This document shows positions 35,398 to 44,501 of a stretch of DNA of 64,000 bases, piece by piece. The DNA lies in the NCBI GenBank assembly GCA_023630215.1, contig JALPRQ010000002.1, positions 310,001 to 374,000 on the forward strand, written 5' to 3'. The number at the start of each line of letters is the position of its first letter. Position 1 is the first letter of the stretch. Below the pieces are notes generated by a model that saw only the letters and a program-made list of their open reading frames with translations, was not told where the DNA came from and searched no databases. This stretch comes from Rhodobacteraceae bacterium NBU2976. Lineage in GTDB: Bacteria; Pseudomonadota; Alphaproteobacteria; Rhodobacterales; Rhodobacteraceae. The position numbers and the translations under genes are program-made.

Positions 35398-36621
35398 ATG
35401 CGGTTTCTGATCCCTTTCCTCCTTGCGACGCCGGTTATGGCGGACATGCAGGTCCCCGTGCAGCGCTCAGCCGGGTTCGCGCCTTTTGCAGCGGCTCCCG
35501 TTGCAATGGACGCTTGGCAGGCACAGTTTCGTGCGCGCGCACTGGCAGAAGGGATTCCGGCGGCAATCTTTGATGAGGCGTTTCGTAATGTCCGCTATGA
35601 AAGCAGCACGCGTGAAGCGGATGCCAATCAGGCGGAATTCGTGCGTCCGATCTGGGACTATCTGGATGACGCTGTGTCCAACAGCCGCGTTAACACCGGC
35701 AGGACCAAGGCGGCGGAGCTGTCCGATACGCTCGCCGCGCTGGAACGCCGCTATCGCGTCGACGGGCATGTGCTGATCGCCATCTGGGGGATGGAAAGCG
35801 CATTTGGCGGGTTCAAAGGCAACACCAACGTGATTTCCGCGCTGGCCAACGCTGCGCATGACGGTCGCCGTCAGGCTTTTGCCGAGGCGGAATTGATCGC
35901 TGCGCTGAAAATCATCGCCTCGGGTCAGATTAACGCTGACCAGATGGTCGGCGGGTGGAGCGGGGCAATGGGGCATACGCAATTCATGCCCTCCACCTAT
36001 CTGCGCTATGCCGAGGATTATAACGGTGACGGGCGGCGCGATATCTGGGGGGATAATCCCCGCGATGCGCTTGCCTCGACCGCGAACTACCTGCGCCAGT
36101 TGGGCTGGGATTACCGCGCCCCTTGGGGAGTAGAGGTACGGGTGCCGAACGGATTCGATTACAGTCTGATCGGGGAATATCAGACACAAACCGCGCGGTT
36201 CTGGAACAGTCAGGGCGTTCGCACGGTCGATGGCGGGCAGGTTCCAAACCATGGCGCGACGGCGCTGATTGCCCCTGCAGGGGCAAACGGTCCAATATTC
36301 GCAGTGTTCCCGAATTTTCAGGTGATCCGAAAATATAATATGTCGGTCAGCTACTCGCTGGCCGTTGGCCACTTGTCAGACCGGATTATCGGCGCTGGAC
36401 CGTTTGCGGCGAGTTGGCCACGCGGGTCGGAACAGTTAAAGCGCAGTGAAATTCGCGAGATTCAGGAACGCTTGAACGCAATGGGGCTGGATACCGCGGG
36501 CGTGGACGGCATGATTGGTCCCGCGAGTATCGAGGCAATTCAGGCCTTTCAGCAAAGTATCGGGATGCTGCCGGACGGGATGCCTTCACGCGCATTGCTG
36601 GAAGCGTTGCGGCGGCGATAG
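35398..36621 (+). CDS. Lytic murein transglycosylase (MltB-type) with peptidoglycan-binding domain
   Basis: 407 residues. The signal peptide is MRFLIPFLLATPVMA. The catalytic glutamate is in IWGMESAFGG, and the SLT-fold motifs follow (WSGAMGHTQFMPSTYLRYAEDYNGDGRRDIWG). Residues 340-407 are a PG_binding_1 domain (EIREIQERLNAMGLDTAGVDGMIGP). It cleaves the glycan strand to 1,6-anhydro-muropeptides in the periplasm. No lipobox is visible, so it is probably soluble rather than a lipoprotein like E. coli MltB. Confidence 0.93.
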   Translation: MRFLIPFLLATPVMADMQVPVQRSAGFAPFAAAPVAMDAWQAQFRARALAEGIPAAIFDEAFRNVRYESSTREADANQAEFVRPIWDYLDDAVSNSRVNTGRTKAAELSDTLAALERRYRVDGHVLIAIWGMESAFGGFKGNTNVISALANAAHDGRRQAFAEAELIAALKIIASGQINADQMVGGWSGAMGHTQFMPSTYLRYAEDYNGDGRRDIWGDNPRDALASTANYLRQLGWDYRAPWGVEVRVPNGFDYSLIGEYQTQTARFWNSQGVRTVDGGQVPNHGATALIAPAGANGPIFAVFPNFQVIRKYNMSVSYSLAVGHLSDRIIGAGPFAASWPRGSEQLKRSEIREIQERLNAMGLDTAGVDGMIGPASIEAIQAFQQSIGMLPDGMPSRALLEALRRR

Positions 36622-36668
36622 ACCTGCTCAACTGCGACGTATTTTCACAGTTTATTTCCGTAAAAAGC

Positions 36669-36696
36669 TTGATCGGTGCCCGTTAACCGCTAATAT
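36669..36696 (+). promoter_or_regulatory. Sigma70-type promoter of the sulfide:quinone reductase-like gene
   Basis: TTGATC followed after 16 bases by TAATAT, ending 31 bases before the ATG at 36728. Confidence 0.45.
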
Positions 36697-36727
36697 TTCA
36701 GATGATATCCATGTCTGGGAGGGCACG

Positions 36728-38005
36728 ATGGCACATATTGTTGTATTGGGCGCTGGGATTGGCGGGTTGCCGATGGCGTATGACCTGAAGCACGAACTTC
36801 GCAGCGAGGACAAGCTGACGGTGATTTCAAACAATCCCTATTTTCAGTTCACGCCCTCTAATCCATGGGCGGGCGTTGGTTGGCGTACGAAAAAAGACAT
36901 CACAATTGACTTGGCCCCGGTACTTGGAAAACACGGGATCGCGTTTATCGCTGACGGTGCAGTGAAGCTGGACGCCGACAATTCCAAGCTGGTTTTGGAA
37001 AGCGGGCGCGAGGTTGAATATGATTATCTGGTGATCGCAACCGGCCCCGAGCTGGCGTTTGACGAAATTGAAGGGTTGGGGCCCCATGGCGGACACACGC
37101 AATCCGTTTGCACCATTGATCACGCGGTAACGGCGAACGAGGCGTGGGAGGCATTTTGCAAAGACCCCGGCCCCATCGTGGTTGGCGCAGTTCAAGGTGC
37201 GTCCTGTTATGGCCCAGCCTATGAATATGCGATGATCATGGATACCGAGCTGAAACGCCGGAAAATCCGTGACAAAGTGCCGATGACATTTGTGACCGCC
37301 GAACCCTATGTTGGCCATCTGGGTCTGGGCGGGGTTGGCGACACCAAAGGGTTGCTGGAAAGCGAAATGCGGGACCGCCACATCAACTGGGTCACCAATG
37401 CCAAGGTCGACAAGGTTGAAGACGGCAAAATGCATGTGACCGAGGTGAACGAAGACGGCTCTGAAAAGAAAAAACACGAACTGCCGTTCAAATATTCCAT
37501 GATGCTGCCAGCCTTTCGCGGCATTCCCGCGGTGCGTGGGATTGACGGACTGGTGAATCCCCGTGGCTTCATTATTGTCGACAAGCATCAACGCAACCCG
37601 AAATATCCCAACATCTTCTCGATCGGTGTCTGTATCGCGATTGCGCCGCTGGAGGCCACGCCAGTGCCCGTTGGCGTGCCCAAAACCGGCTATATGATCG
37701 AAAGCATGGTCGCCGCCGCCGCTGCCAATATTGGCGAGGTGTTGCGCGGCAAGGAGCCAACGCATGAGGGCACGTGGAACGCGTTCTGTCTGGCCGATTT
37801 TGGCAACAAAGGTGTGGCGTTCCTCGCCCAACCGCAGAACCCGCCGCGCAATATGAATTGGTCGGGTGATGGCCGATGGGTCCATTGGGCAAAGATTGCC
37901 TTTGAAAAATATTTCATGCGCAAGGTGCGCAAAGGCCAGTCGGAACCGTTTTGGGAAAAGACCATCATGAATATGATCAAGGTCACCCGTCTAAAGACAA
38001 AATAA
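36728..38005 (+). CDS. Sulfide:quinone oxidoreductase-like flavoprotein
   Basis: 425 residues. The FAD-binding loop is at the very start (IVVLGAGIGGLPMAYDL), and a second ATG motif is YDYLVIATGPEL. Two cysteines at typical SQR positions are seen in GAVQGASCYGPAYE and FSIGVCIAIAPLEATPVPVGVPKTG; such a pair forms the sulfur-carrying redox centre. C-terminal amphipathic segments could touch the membrane. It would oxidise sulfide to polysulfide and pass electrons to quinone. The frame is open upstream, but the ATG at 36728 preceded by GGGAGG fits the N-terminal FAD loop. A YeeE/YedE sulfur transporter lies 3 kb on. Confidence 0.85.
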   Translation: MAHIVVLGAGIGGLPMAYDLKHELRSEDKLTVISNNPYFQFTPSNPWAGVGWRTKKDITIDLAPVLGKHGIAFIADGAVKLDADNSKLVLESGREVEYDYLVIATGPELAFDEIEGLGPHGGHTQSVCTIDHAVTANEAWEAFCKDPGPIVVGAVQGASCYGPAYEYAMIMDTELKRRKIRDKVPMTFVTAEPYVGHLGLGGVGDTKGLLESEMRDRHINWVTNAKVDKVEDGKMHVTEVNEDGSEKKKHELPFKYSMMLPAFRGIPAVRGIDGLVNPRGFIIVDKHQRNPKYPNIFSIGVCIAIAPLEATPVPVGVPKTGYMIESMVAAAAANIGEVLRGKEPTHEGTWNAFCLADFGNKGVAFLAQPQNPPRNMNWSGDGRWVHWAKIAFEKYFMRKVRKGQSEPFWEKTIMNMIKVTRLKTK

Positions 38006-38025
38006 GGATCTGGTACCCCAGCAAA

Positions 38026-38050
38026 AAACGCCCGCATCGAGCGGGCGTTT
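38026..38050. terminator. Bidirectional terminator between the SQR-like gene and the TerB-like gene
   Basis: AAACGCCCGC-ATCGA-GCGGGCGTTT is a perfect ten-base stem. An A run precedes it and CATTTTC follows, so it can stop transcripts from both convergent genes. Confidence 0.85.
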
Positions 38051-38059
38051 CATTTTCGA

Positions 38060-38485
38060 TCAATTCGCAGACGATATCCGCTTATGCCGCGCACGCGCGC
38101 CACGTTCGATAGCAGCGCCATGCAAGCGGTCGATATTTAATTGGTAACGGATTTCTTCCATAAAGCGCAGTTCCTGTTGGCGCAGACGCCCATCGGCCGC
38201 GGCAACGTCACACGCCATGGCATAGGCAGTTTCGTTCAACTCCTCAGGTAGCGCATCCTTGATCAGTCCAAACAGAGCGTCGATCCCATCCTCTTCTTCG
38301 AACAGGTCAAACACGGTTTGAGAAACGGTTTTGATCCGCTCGCTGTCATATTCGGCAAAAATCGGCATGTGATCGACGATACGGGTAATCGACATGAGTT
38401 CGGAATTGGAAATATCCTCGTCCGACGCGGATTCAGCGATCATAACGGCGACGAGGGCGTCTTGGGGGCTCCAGGATGCGGGCAT
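38060..38485 (-). CDS. TerB-like tellurite resistance family protein
   Basis: 141 residues, all-helical by look. The pattern SWSPQDALVAVMIAESASDEDISNSELMSI and the later MACDVAAADGRLRQQELRFMEEI, with conserved acidic residues followed by E-x-x-F/I, match the TerB/DjlA-N fold. These proteins bind metal and act at the membrane in stress complexes, but a lone gene like this one has no defined role. It is convergent with the SQR-like gene. Confidence 0.82.
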   Translation of the reverse strand: MPASWSPQDALVAVMIAESASDEDISNSELMSITRIVDHMPIFAEYDSERIKTVSQTVFDLFEEEDGIDALFGLIKDALPEELNETAYAMACDVAAADGRLRQQELRFMEEIRYQLNIDRLHGAAIERGARARHKRISSAN

Positions 38486-38582
38486 TGTCCTACCTTTGTT
38501 CGTTCAGTTGCGGGCAGAATATTGACGCTGGCGCGCCTGCACAATAGGAAGCGGGAGTCTTTTTATCCGAATGGAATCTGAA

Positions 38583-40166
38583 ATGTCTGATCTGCGCGAC
38601 GCCGCCCTGTCATCGAAAGCCTGGCCGTTCGAGGAAGCCCGCAAGATCGTGAAGCGGTACGAAAACGCGCCTCCTGAGAAAGGGTTTGTGCTGTTTGAAA
38701 CGGGTTATGGCCCATCTGGCCTGCCCCATATCGGCACCTTTGGCGAGGTGTTGCGCACCACCATGGTGCGTCGCGCGTTCGAAGTGATCAGCGACATCCC
38801 GACGAAACTGATCTGCTTTTCGGACGATCTGGACGGGATGCGGAAAGTGCCTGACAATGTGCCGCAACGCGAGATGCTGGCGGAACATTTGCACCGCCCC
38901 TTGACCAGCGTGCCCGATCCGTTTGGCGAATATGAAAGCTTTGGCCATCACAACAACGCCATGTTGCGGCGTTTTCTGGATACCTTCGGGTTCCAGTATG
39001 AGTTTTATTCAGCGCGGGAATATTACAAATCCGGTCAGTTTGACGAAACGCTGCGGAAGGCGGCCGAGAAATACGACGACCTGATGGCAGTGATGCTGAA
39101 GTCACTCCGCGAAGAACGTCAGCAGACCTATTCCATTTTCCTACCGATCCATCCCGAAACGGGGCGGGTTCTGTATGTGCCGATCAAACATGTGGATGCG
39201 GTCGAAGGAACGGTGACGTTTGACGACGAGGATGGCCGCGAATGGACCGTTCCGGTGACGGGCGGTAATGTAAAATTGCAGTGGAAGCCCGATTTTGGCG
39301 CTCGCTGGGCAGCCTTGGGTGTTGATTGGGAATCCTATGGCAAGGAGCACGCGCCGAACACACCGATTTACAGCCGGATATGTCAAATCCTTGGCGGCAC
39401 GCCGCCGGAAGTGTTTACGTATGAGCTGTTCCTCGACGAAAAAGGCGGGAAGATTTCCAAATCCTCGGGTAACGGGATTTCGATTGATGAATGGCTGACC
39501 TATGCCTCGACCGAGAGCCTCGCCTATTTCATGTTCCAAAAACCGAAAACGGCGAAGCGACTGTATTTTGATGTGATCCCGAAGGCGATGGACGAATATC
39601 ATCAGCAGTTGCAGGCTTATCCGACCCAGACGATGGAACAGAAACTGGCGAATCCTGTTTACCATATCCACGGGCATAATGTGCCGGCGTCGGATATGGT
39701 TGTCAGCTTCTCCATGCTGCTGAATCTGGCCGCTGTGTCGAACGCGGAAACCAAGGAACAGATGTGGGGCTTCATCCAGAAATATGCGCCCGAAGCATCG
39801 CCGGAAACGCATCCTGGGCTGGACAAAGCCGCCGGGTTTGCGGTGCGCTATTACCATGATTTTGTGAAGCCCACGAAGGTTTACCGTGCGCCGACAGATC
39901 AGGAACGTGCGGCGCTGGAAGATTTGGCCACTCGGCTAAAGGCGTGGACAGGCAACAACGATCCTGAAGAGCTGCAATCCATGGTATTTGCGGTCGGCAA
40001 GGACCATGAATTCGAACCGTTGCGCGCTTGGTTCGGAGCGATCTACGAAGTGTTGTTGGGTGCTTCTCAGGGTCCACGTTTCGGCGGGTTCATTGCACTT
40101 TACGGGATCGAGGATACTGTAGCGCTGATCAACGAGGCGTTGGCAGGAACATTCCTTTCGGACTAG
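38583..40166 (+). CDS. lysK: Lysyl-tRNA synthetase, class I
   Basis: 527 residues. Class I hallmarks are present: the HIGH-type motif in [15 protein letters not shown] and the KMSKS-type motif KISKSSGNG. The length and order fit the archaeal-type LysRS that replaces the class II enzyme in many Alphaproteobacteria. It charges tRNA-Lys in the cytoplasm. I took the ATG at 38583 (MSDLRD); an ATG 12 bases earlier would add four residues and cannot be excluded. Confidence 0.95.
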   Translation: MSDLRDAALSSKAWPFEEARKIVKRYENAPPEKGFVLFETGYGPSGLPHIGTFGEVLRTTMVRRAFEVISDIPTKLICFSDDLDGMRKVPDNVPQREMLAEHLHRPLTSVPDPFGEYESFGHHNNAMLRRFLDTFGFQYEFYSAREYYKSGQFDETLRKAAEKYDDLMAVMLKSLREERQQTYSIFLPIHPETGRVLYVPIKHVDAVEGTVTFDDEDGREWTVPVTGGNVKLQWKPDFGARWAALGVDWESYGKEHAPNTPIYSRICQILGGTPPEVFTYELFLDEKGGKISKSSGNGISIDEWLTYASTESLAYFMFQKPKTAKRLYFDVIPKAMDEYHQQLQAYPTQTMEQKLANPVYHIHGHNVPASDMVVSFSMLLNLAAVSNAETKEQMWGFIQKYAPEASPETHPGLDKAAGFAVRYYHDFVKPTKVYRAPTDQERAALEDLATRLKAWTGNNDPEELQSMVFAVGKDHEFEPLRAWFGAIYEVLLGASQGPRFGGFIALYGIEDTVALINEALAGTFLSD

Positions 40167-40232
40167 TCATCACGGAAATTTTGATCGTGATTGCAGAGTA
40201 ATCGCGTATCCTTTTCACGGAAAGGATCGAAC

Positions 40233-40634
40233 ATGCGGTTAATCTGGGCAATTCTGTTTGTGCTGGCATCGACACCGCTTGCCGCGCAATCATTGGAAGA
40301 CACGATAGAGGGCACAATCTCGGCGCAGATCGATGCGATGCGCGAGGGAAATTTCGGCGCTGCCTTTCAATATGCCAGTCCCGGAATTCAGCGCATGTTT
40401 CTGACTCCTGAAAATTTCCAGATGATGGTCGAACAGGGGTATCCGATGGTCGCGAACCCGGCCGCTGTGGAATTCACGGGTCTGGAAATGCGAAGTGGAG
40501 CAATGGTCCAAAATGTGATTATCACTGATCAGGCTGGGCGCCTGTTTGAACTGGAGTATGATCTGATCCCCGTTGACGACCGATGGGTGATCAATGGTGT
40601 CCGTATTCTGGACAGCCAGATGCTGGGCGTTTAG
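40233..40634 (+). CDS. DUF4864 exported protein
   Basis: 133 residues with a signal peptide (cleavage after PLAAQ). The mature part (IEGTISAQIDAMREGNFGAAFQYASPGIQRMF, then VEQGYPMV and the closing DDRWVINGVRIL) matches DUF4864, a small periplasmic family with an NTF2-like fold. AAAGGA precedes the ATG. Its stop overlaps the convergent MAPEG stop by 4 bases. Confidence 0.87.
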   Translation: MRLIWAILFVLASTPLAAQSLEDTIEGTISAQIDAMREGNFGAAFQYASPGIQRMFLTPENFQMMVEQGYPMVANPAAVEFTGLEMRSGAMVQNVIITDQAGRLFELEYDLIPVDDRWVINGVRILDSQMLGV

Positions 40635-41011
40635 AACGCCCCTCCGATAAGAAGACCGGCTGATACCAGAAAGAACACATAGTTCAGGATCATCCCGATC
40701 AGGCGACCAAGCCCAAGTGGTTTGACATACATGCCCAACGCATGCAGAAGCCTGCCGCCGAGCAACAACAGGGCAAGGGTCCAGACAATCATCGCCGAAA
40801 CACCATTATATTCAATCAGCGCCAGCAGGATCAGCCCGATCGGGGCATATTCGGTGAAATTGCCGAATGCCCGTATCCTTTTAAGCAACGTCTTATCCCC
40901 GCCATCCCCAAGCGAAACCTTGACCTTCCCTCGCTGTTTCGAGACCAGGACTGTCAGAACGAGAAGTAATAGCGTCAGCGCGCCTGCGGTCAGTGATGTG
41001 ATTGGAAGCAT
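40631..41011 (-). CDS. MAPEG family membrane protein
   Basis: 126 residues with four hydrophobic helices. The segment LLKRIRAFGNFTEYAPIGLILLALIEYNG holds the family motif (R-x-x-x-N-x-x-E) that binds glutathione in eicosanoid and glutathione metabolism enzymes. Bacterial members are inner-membrane proteins, probably glutathione-dependent transferases or peroxidases. It lies 13 bases after the YeeE/YedE pair on the same strand and may share its transcript. Confidence 0.87.
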   Translation of the reverse strand: MLPITSLTAGALTLLLLVLTVLVSKQRGKVKVSLGDGGDKTLLKRIRAFGNFTEYAPIGLILLALIEYNGVSAMIVWTLALLLLGGRLLHALGMYVKPLGLGRLIGMILNYVFFLVSAGLLIGGAF

Positions 41012-41024
41012 TGAACCCCTTGAG

Positions 41025-41468
41025 TCAAGTGCGGGTTAGTTTGTCCCGCCGAAGCAGATGTAAGTCATTCCACCGATGATACAAGTACATGCCTGCGACC
41101 ATCGCGGCGAAGAACACCAGAACTTCCCATCTGCCCAATCCGAGCGTAGTGAGGCCGGGTGCCGTACACATGCCCGTAAGCCCCCAGCCAAACCCAAATG
41201 CCGCGCTGCCCACGATCAACCGGCGATCGATTGTTGTGCTTGGCTTTGCTGGCAGTTCGCTACCCAGTAGCGACGTTTCACGTTTGCCCACGATCAGCCA
41301 TGCCACGGCTGCAACAGAAATCGCTCCGATCATGACGAAGGTCAAGGACGGGTCCCAGTCGCCAAAGAAATCGAGAAAGGCGCGGACGCGTGCGGGATTT
41401 ACCATGTCGGAAAGGATCAACCCGTTCCCGAACAACAGCCCCGACACTAATGCTGTCAGTTTTCTCAT
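41025..41468 (-). CDS. YeeE/YedE sulfur transporter, second half (DUF6691 type)
   Basis: 147 residues with four hydrophobic segments. Motifs FGNGLILSDMVNPARVRAFLDFFG and FGFGWGLTGMCTAPGLTTLG match the C-terminal half of YeeE/YedE proteins, which take up thiosulfate or related sulfur through a cysteine relay. Here the transporter is split into two genes, a form widespread beside sulfide-responsive regulators. The cysteine in GMCTAPG is a likely relay residue. It starts 3 bases after the stop of the first half. Confidence 0.85.
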   Translation of the reverse strand: MRKLTALVSGLLFGNGLILSDMVNPARVRAFLDFFGDWDPSLTFVMIGAISVAAVAWLIVGKRETSLLGSELPAKPSTTIDRRLIVGSAAFGFGWGLTGMCTAPGLTTLGLGRWEVLVFFAAMVAGMYLYHRWNDLHLLRRDKLTRT

Positions 41469-41471
41469 GAC

Positions 41472-41873
41472 TTAGCCCAGCACCAATACTGTTCCCGCGC
41501 CGACACCGATGAACATCAACGTCGCGATGATCGAGCGTTTGGAGAATCTTGCATTGCCGCAGACCCCGTGACCTGCGGTACATCCACCACCGAGCTGCGA
41601 ACCAATTCCTACGGCCAGACCACCAATGATCAAAATTGCGATGTTTCTGGTCGCATCAATTTCAGGTAATGGCGAAAATTGCGAATATACCAAGGGCGCT
41701 GCAATAAAGCCTGTAATAAACAGGATCGTTTCCGTCGTCGGCCAGACCCGTTTGGTCAAATTTCCGATCGCGCCGCTTACACCTGCGATACGCCCATTGG
41801 CCAAAAGAAAAAGGCTTGCGCCGCCACCAATCATTATCCCACCAAGAAGTGCAGATACCCAATCCGGATTCAT
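41472..41873 (-). CDS. YeeE/YedE sulfur transporter, first half
   Basis: 133 residues with four hydrophobic segments and the signature GGGCTAGHGVCGNARFSKRS, containing the conserved relay cysteines. Together with the next gene it forms a full YeeE/YedE-like channel. Split pairs of this type are often controlled by BigR/SqrR-like ArsR repressors and joined to sulfide oxidation genes. A perfect palindrome at 41910-41931 lies 37 bases upstream of this start. Confidence 0.87.
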   Translation of the reverse strand: MNPDWVSALLGGIMIGGGASLFLLANGRIAGVSGAIGNLTKRVWPTTETILFITGFIAAPLVYSQFSPLPEIDATRNIAILIIGGLAVGIGSQLGGGCTAGHGVCGNARFSKRSIIATLMFIGVGAGTVLVLG

Positions 41874-41909
41874 ATAGCCCCCAACACCCTATTAATCGCT
41901 GAAGGAATA

Positions 41910-41931
41910 ATACGAATATTTGTATTCGTAT
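41910..41931. promoter_or_regulatory. Palindromic operator candidate for the sulfur transporter genes
   Basis: ATACGAATA-TTTG-TATTCGTAT has perfect nine-base arms. It sits directly upstream of the YeeE/YedE pair in an AT-rich stretch. GAAT/ATTC-type palindromes of this size are the kind bound by ArsR-family sulfide sensors (BigR/SqrR), so autoregulated sulfide control is inferred. No such regulator gene is in the window. Confidence 0.6.
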
Positions 41932-41995
41932 ATGTGTAATTTACTTGGTTGGCTTGTTTTTGCAATGCGCACTGAAGCCGTGAATTTAACTGAAA

Positions 41996-42010
41996 TTAAC
42001 GCCACTTTAA
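41996..42010 (+). promoter_or_regulatory. CtrA-type binding site upstream of the beta-helix protein gene
   Basis: TTAA-N7-TTAA, the full CtrA consensus, is present. TTAAC occurs three times in phase (41986, 41996, 42007), spaced 10 and 11 bases. The gene starts about 135 bases downstream. Confidence 0.55.
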
Positions 42011-42142
42011 CCAGATTTAGGTAACCATATCAGCGCTGCGGCTTCGATCCGCATTTTTCTCGAGAAATTATTGCTTGCATAGCCCGTTCTGGCAGAGGTC
42101 GGATTGCGTGCGGCTGTGCCCAGATAAAAAGGGTTTTACAAG

Positions 42143-44446
42143 ATGAACATGGCAGTAACTGACGGTATCGTTTTGATGCCTTCACGTTTTGAAGATGGTT
42201 TGGCTGACTGGTCCAGCACAGATGGCACACCCGGCTCGCCGACCTATAATGGCAGCCCGAATGCAACCATCGTGACAACCGATCCGGATTTTGGGACCTG
42301 CCTTGAATTGCAGACCACGAGCGATCCGACATCATTGCGATATATGGGACAAACCCCGCTGGTGCCGGGCGGTTATCTGGAAATAAGCGCCCGGATCAAG
42401 GTGATGAGCGGTGCATTACCCTCGGCCCGGATTGCGGCGTGGGCAGGAAATGGCAGTGGCGCCCATGTGACCGGACTGACCGAAGTTGGACCTTCGACGG
42501 CCACAGGGACCTATGGGCGAATTTATACGATCCGTGCGATTGTCGGATCGGGCAATCGAAACGGGGTGGATATGGTGTGGGGAACTGCGCCGGTCTATGG
42601 ACATTTCGGTCTGGATATTCTGGCATCCATCGGGGCGGTGGTTCGCATTGAATCTGTCGAGATCAAAGACGTCACCAGCTATTTTCATCGCGTGATGATG
42701 GATTGGGTGGATGTCCGGGATTATGGCGCGATTGGGGATGGCATCACCGACGATTTTGATGCGTTCGAAGCTGCAGACGCCGCCGCAACCAGTGCTGGTC
42801 AAGACCTTTTGATTTCCGAGGGCAGCTACTACCTGTCCAAGAACATCACGCTGAACGCCTTTTGTCGTTTCGAAGGCACTTTGTTGATGGATGATGACAA
42901 GCGTTTGCAGGTCACCAACAATTTCAACCTACAAACCTATATTGATGCATTCGGGAACGAAGTTCTGGGGTTCAAAAAGGCAATTCAGGCCTTGTTCAAC
43001 TTCACTGATCACGAGTCGCTGGATATGATGGGGTTGCGTGTTCAACTAACCGAACCCATTGATATTCAAGCCGTTGTTGCCAACAAAACGACGTTCGGAA
43101 ATCGGCGCGCGCTGCGAAACGGGCAGTTCGAAGCAGACACGTCACCCGATTGGAACACAGAATATTTCAATGCGACGGCGTCCTATTCCTCGGGCGATCC
43201 AACAACGTTAAGCAACGTCACCAATATCAGTGCGATCCCGGTAGGGTCATTGGTAACAGGTCAGGGGGTCGGGCGTGAGATTTACGTGTTGGACAAAAAC
43301 GAGGGGGCGGGCACCTTGACCCTCAGCCAGCCGCTGCATTCTGCGGCGTCGTCACAATCCTACACATTTGTGCGTTTCAAATACATGCTGGATTTCTCGG
43401 GCTTTGACAGTCTGCAACGGTTCCAGATTGAAGATATCGAATTTGGCTGTTTCGGTCAGGCAAGTGCAATCATGCTGCCCAAAGATGGTCTGGCGTGGCA
43501 CATCCGGGATTGCTGGTTCACCAAGCCAAAGGATCGCGCCATCACCTCGATCGGCAAAGGATGTAACGGGATGGCGCTGGATGCTAATGAATTCCTGTCC
43601 GACGAATATAACACCTTGGTGCAGTTCCGGTCCTCGATCGCGTTCAACACCAATTCCAATGACCTGAAAATTCGCAATAACCGCGCCGTTCGCTTCTTGC
43701 ATTTCGGGGTGATGAATGGCGGTGGGCATATCATCTCGGGGAACCATTTCTGGCAGGGAGACGGCTCGGTCGATGGCGAGCGATCTGCCGGGCTGATCCT
43801 GACCCAGAAAAGCTGCAAGTCGACGCTGGTTGGAAACTATGCCGACAATGCCTGGATCGAGCTGAATAACGAGCATGATATCCGCCAAGATGGTGGCACC
43901 ACCCGTCCGTTTGGGACCCTGTCGCTCACGGGGAATATCTTTACCGCGGGCGACGTGCCGGCCTGGTTCACCTATATCCGTCTGGCGCCGTTCGGCAACA
44001 ACCACACGATTGACGGGCTGACCATTACCGGCAACACGTTCAAAACCATTGGATCGGGACCAGAGATTGACCGGGTCGAAAGTGTCGACGAATCCGAGGG
44101 CAATTTTGACATGACCCAGACGCGAAATGTGCTGTTCGAGGGGAACTCGTATGACGCTGTGACCCATCGCTCGGAAAGCCCGGCGATTGTGGATATCACT
44201 CAGGCCACCGTGAACGCCAACTGGAGCGCGAACCTGCAAGACAAGCTGCCCTTTGATGGCCGGGCCTTGTCCGTGGATTGGGTGACGGCGCAAGGGGCGG
44301 TGCAAAACGCCGCCAATGCCTCGCATCGCCAATTGCCGGTTGTGACACCGGATCAAGGCGCGTCGGGCACCACGGTCAACCTGTCTTGGGCCGAGCCGGT
44401 GCGGGGTCAGGTCCGCATGGCGGTGCGTATGGATTTGCCATCCTGA
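42143..44446 (+). CDS. Large right-handed beta-helix protein (pectate lyase-like, GH28-related)
   Basis: 767 residues. A beta-sandwich-like N-terminal part (FEDGLADWSSTDGTPGSP, carbohydrate-binding in appearance) is followed near residue 190 by VDVRDYGAIGDGITDDFDAF, the entry motif of the pectate_lyase_3 beta-helix. After that come many short strand-turn units with N/G-rich turns (SGNHFWQGDG, LVGNYADNA, LTGNIFTAG, ITGNTFKTIG). There is no signal peptide, so export would need a type I or other route. It may bind or cut a surface polysaccharide. Phage tail spikes have similar folds, but no phage genes are near. It has a CtrA-like site upstream and a strong terminator downstream. Confidence 0.75.
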   Translation: MNMAVTDGIVLMPSRFEDGLADWSSTDGTPGSPTYNGSPNATIVTTDPDFGTCLELQTTSDPTSLRYMGQTPLVPGGYLEISARIKVMSGALPSARIAAWAGNGSGAHVTGLTEVGPSTATGTYGRIYTIRAIVGSGNRNGVDMVWGTAPVYGHFGLDILASIGAVVRIESVEIKDVTSYFHRVMMDWVDVRDYGAIGDGITDDFDAFEAADAAATSAGQDLLISEGSYYLSKNITLNAFCRFEGTLLMDDDKRLQVTNNFNLQTYIDAFGNEVLGFKKAIQALFNFTDHESLDMMGLRVQLTEPIDIQAVVANKTTFGNRRALRNGQFEADTSPDWNTEYFNATASYSSGDPTTLSNVTNISAIPVGSLVTGQGVGREIYVLDKNEGAGTLTLSQPLHSAASSQSYTFVRFKYMLDFSGFDSLQRFQIEDIEFGCFGQASAIMLPKDGLAWHIRDCWFTKPKDRAITSIGKGCNGMALDANEFLSDEYNTLVQFRSSIAFNTNSNDLKIRNNRAVRFLHFGVMNGGGHIISGNHFWQGDGSVDGERSAGLILTQKSCKSTLVGNYADNAWIELNNEHDIRQDGGTTRPFGTLSLTGNIFTAGDVPAWFTYIRLAPFGNNHTIDGLTITGNTFKTIGSGPEIDRVESVDESEGNFDMTQTRNVLFEGNSYDAVTHRSESPAIVDITQATVNANWSANLQDKLPFDGRALSVDWVTAQGAVQNAANASHRQLPVVTPDQGASGTTVNLSWAEPVRGQVRMAVRMDLPS

Positions 44447-44470
44447 TACCGCTTTTCGTTGAAGCAAGCG

Positions 44471-44501
44471 AAGGTGCATGGGTTTCCCGTGCACCTTTTT
44501 T
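44471..44501 (+). terminator. Rho-independent terminator of the beta-helix gene
   Basis: A twelve-base stem with one wobble pair (AAGGTGCATGGG/CCCGTGCACCTT) and a TTT loop, followed by a T run, begins 24 bases after the stop. It also touches the end of the convergent gene at 44501. Confidence 0.92.

Noticed and set aside
36827-37885. A 352-codon open frame antisense to the SQR-like gene
   Set aside because: It lies entirely opposite a clear flavoprotein and shows no recognisable domain or ribosome binding site.
42143-44446. Beta-helix protein considered as a prophage tail spike
   Set aside because: No other phage genes, integrase or attachment repeats surround it.
43352-44494. A 380-codon open frame antisense to the beta-helix gene
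   Set aside because: Arg/His-rich translation without a family match, and it runs across the strong terminator of the gene on the other strand.
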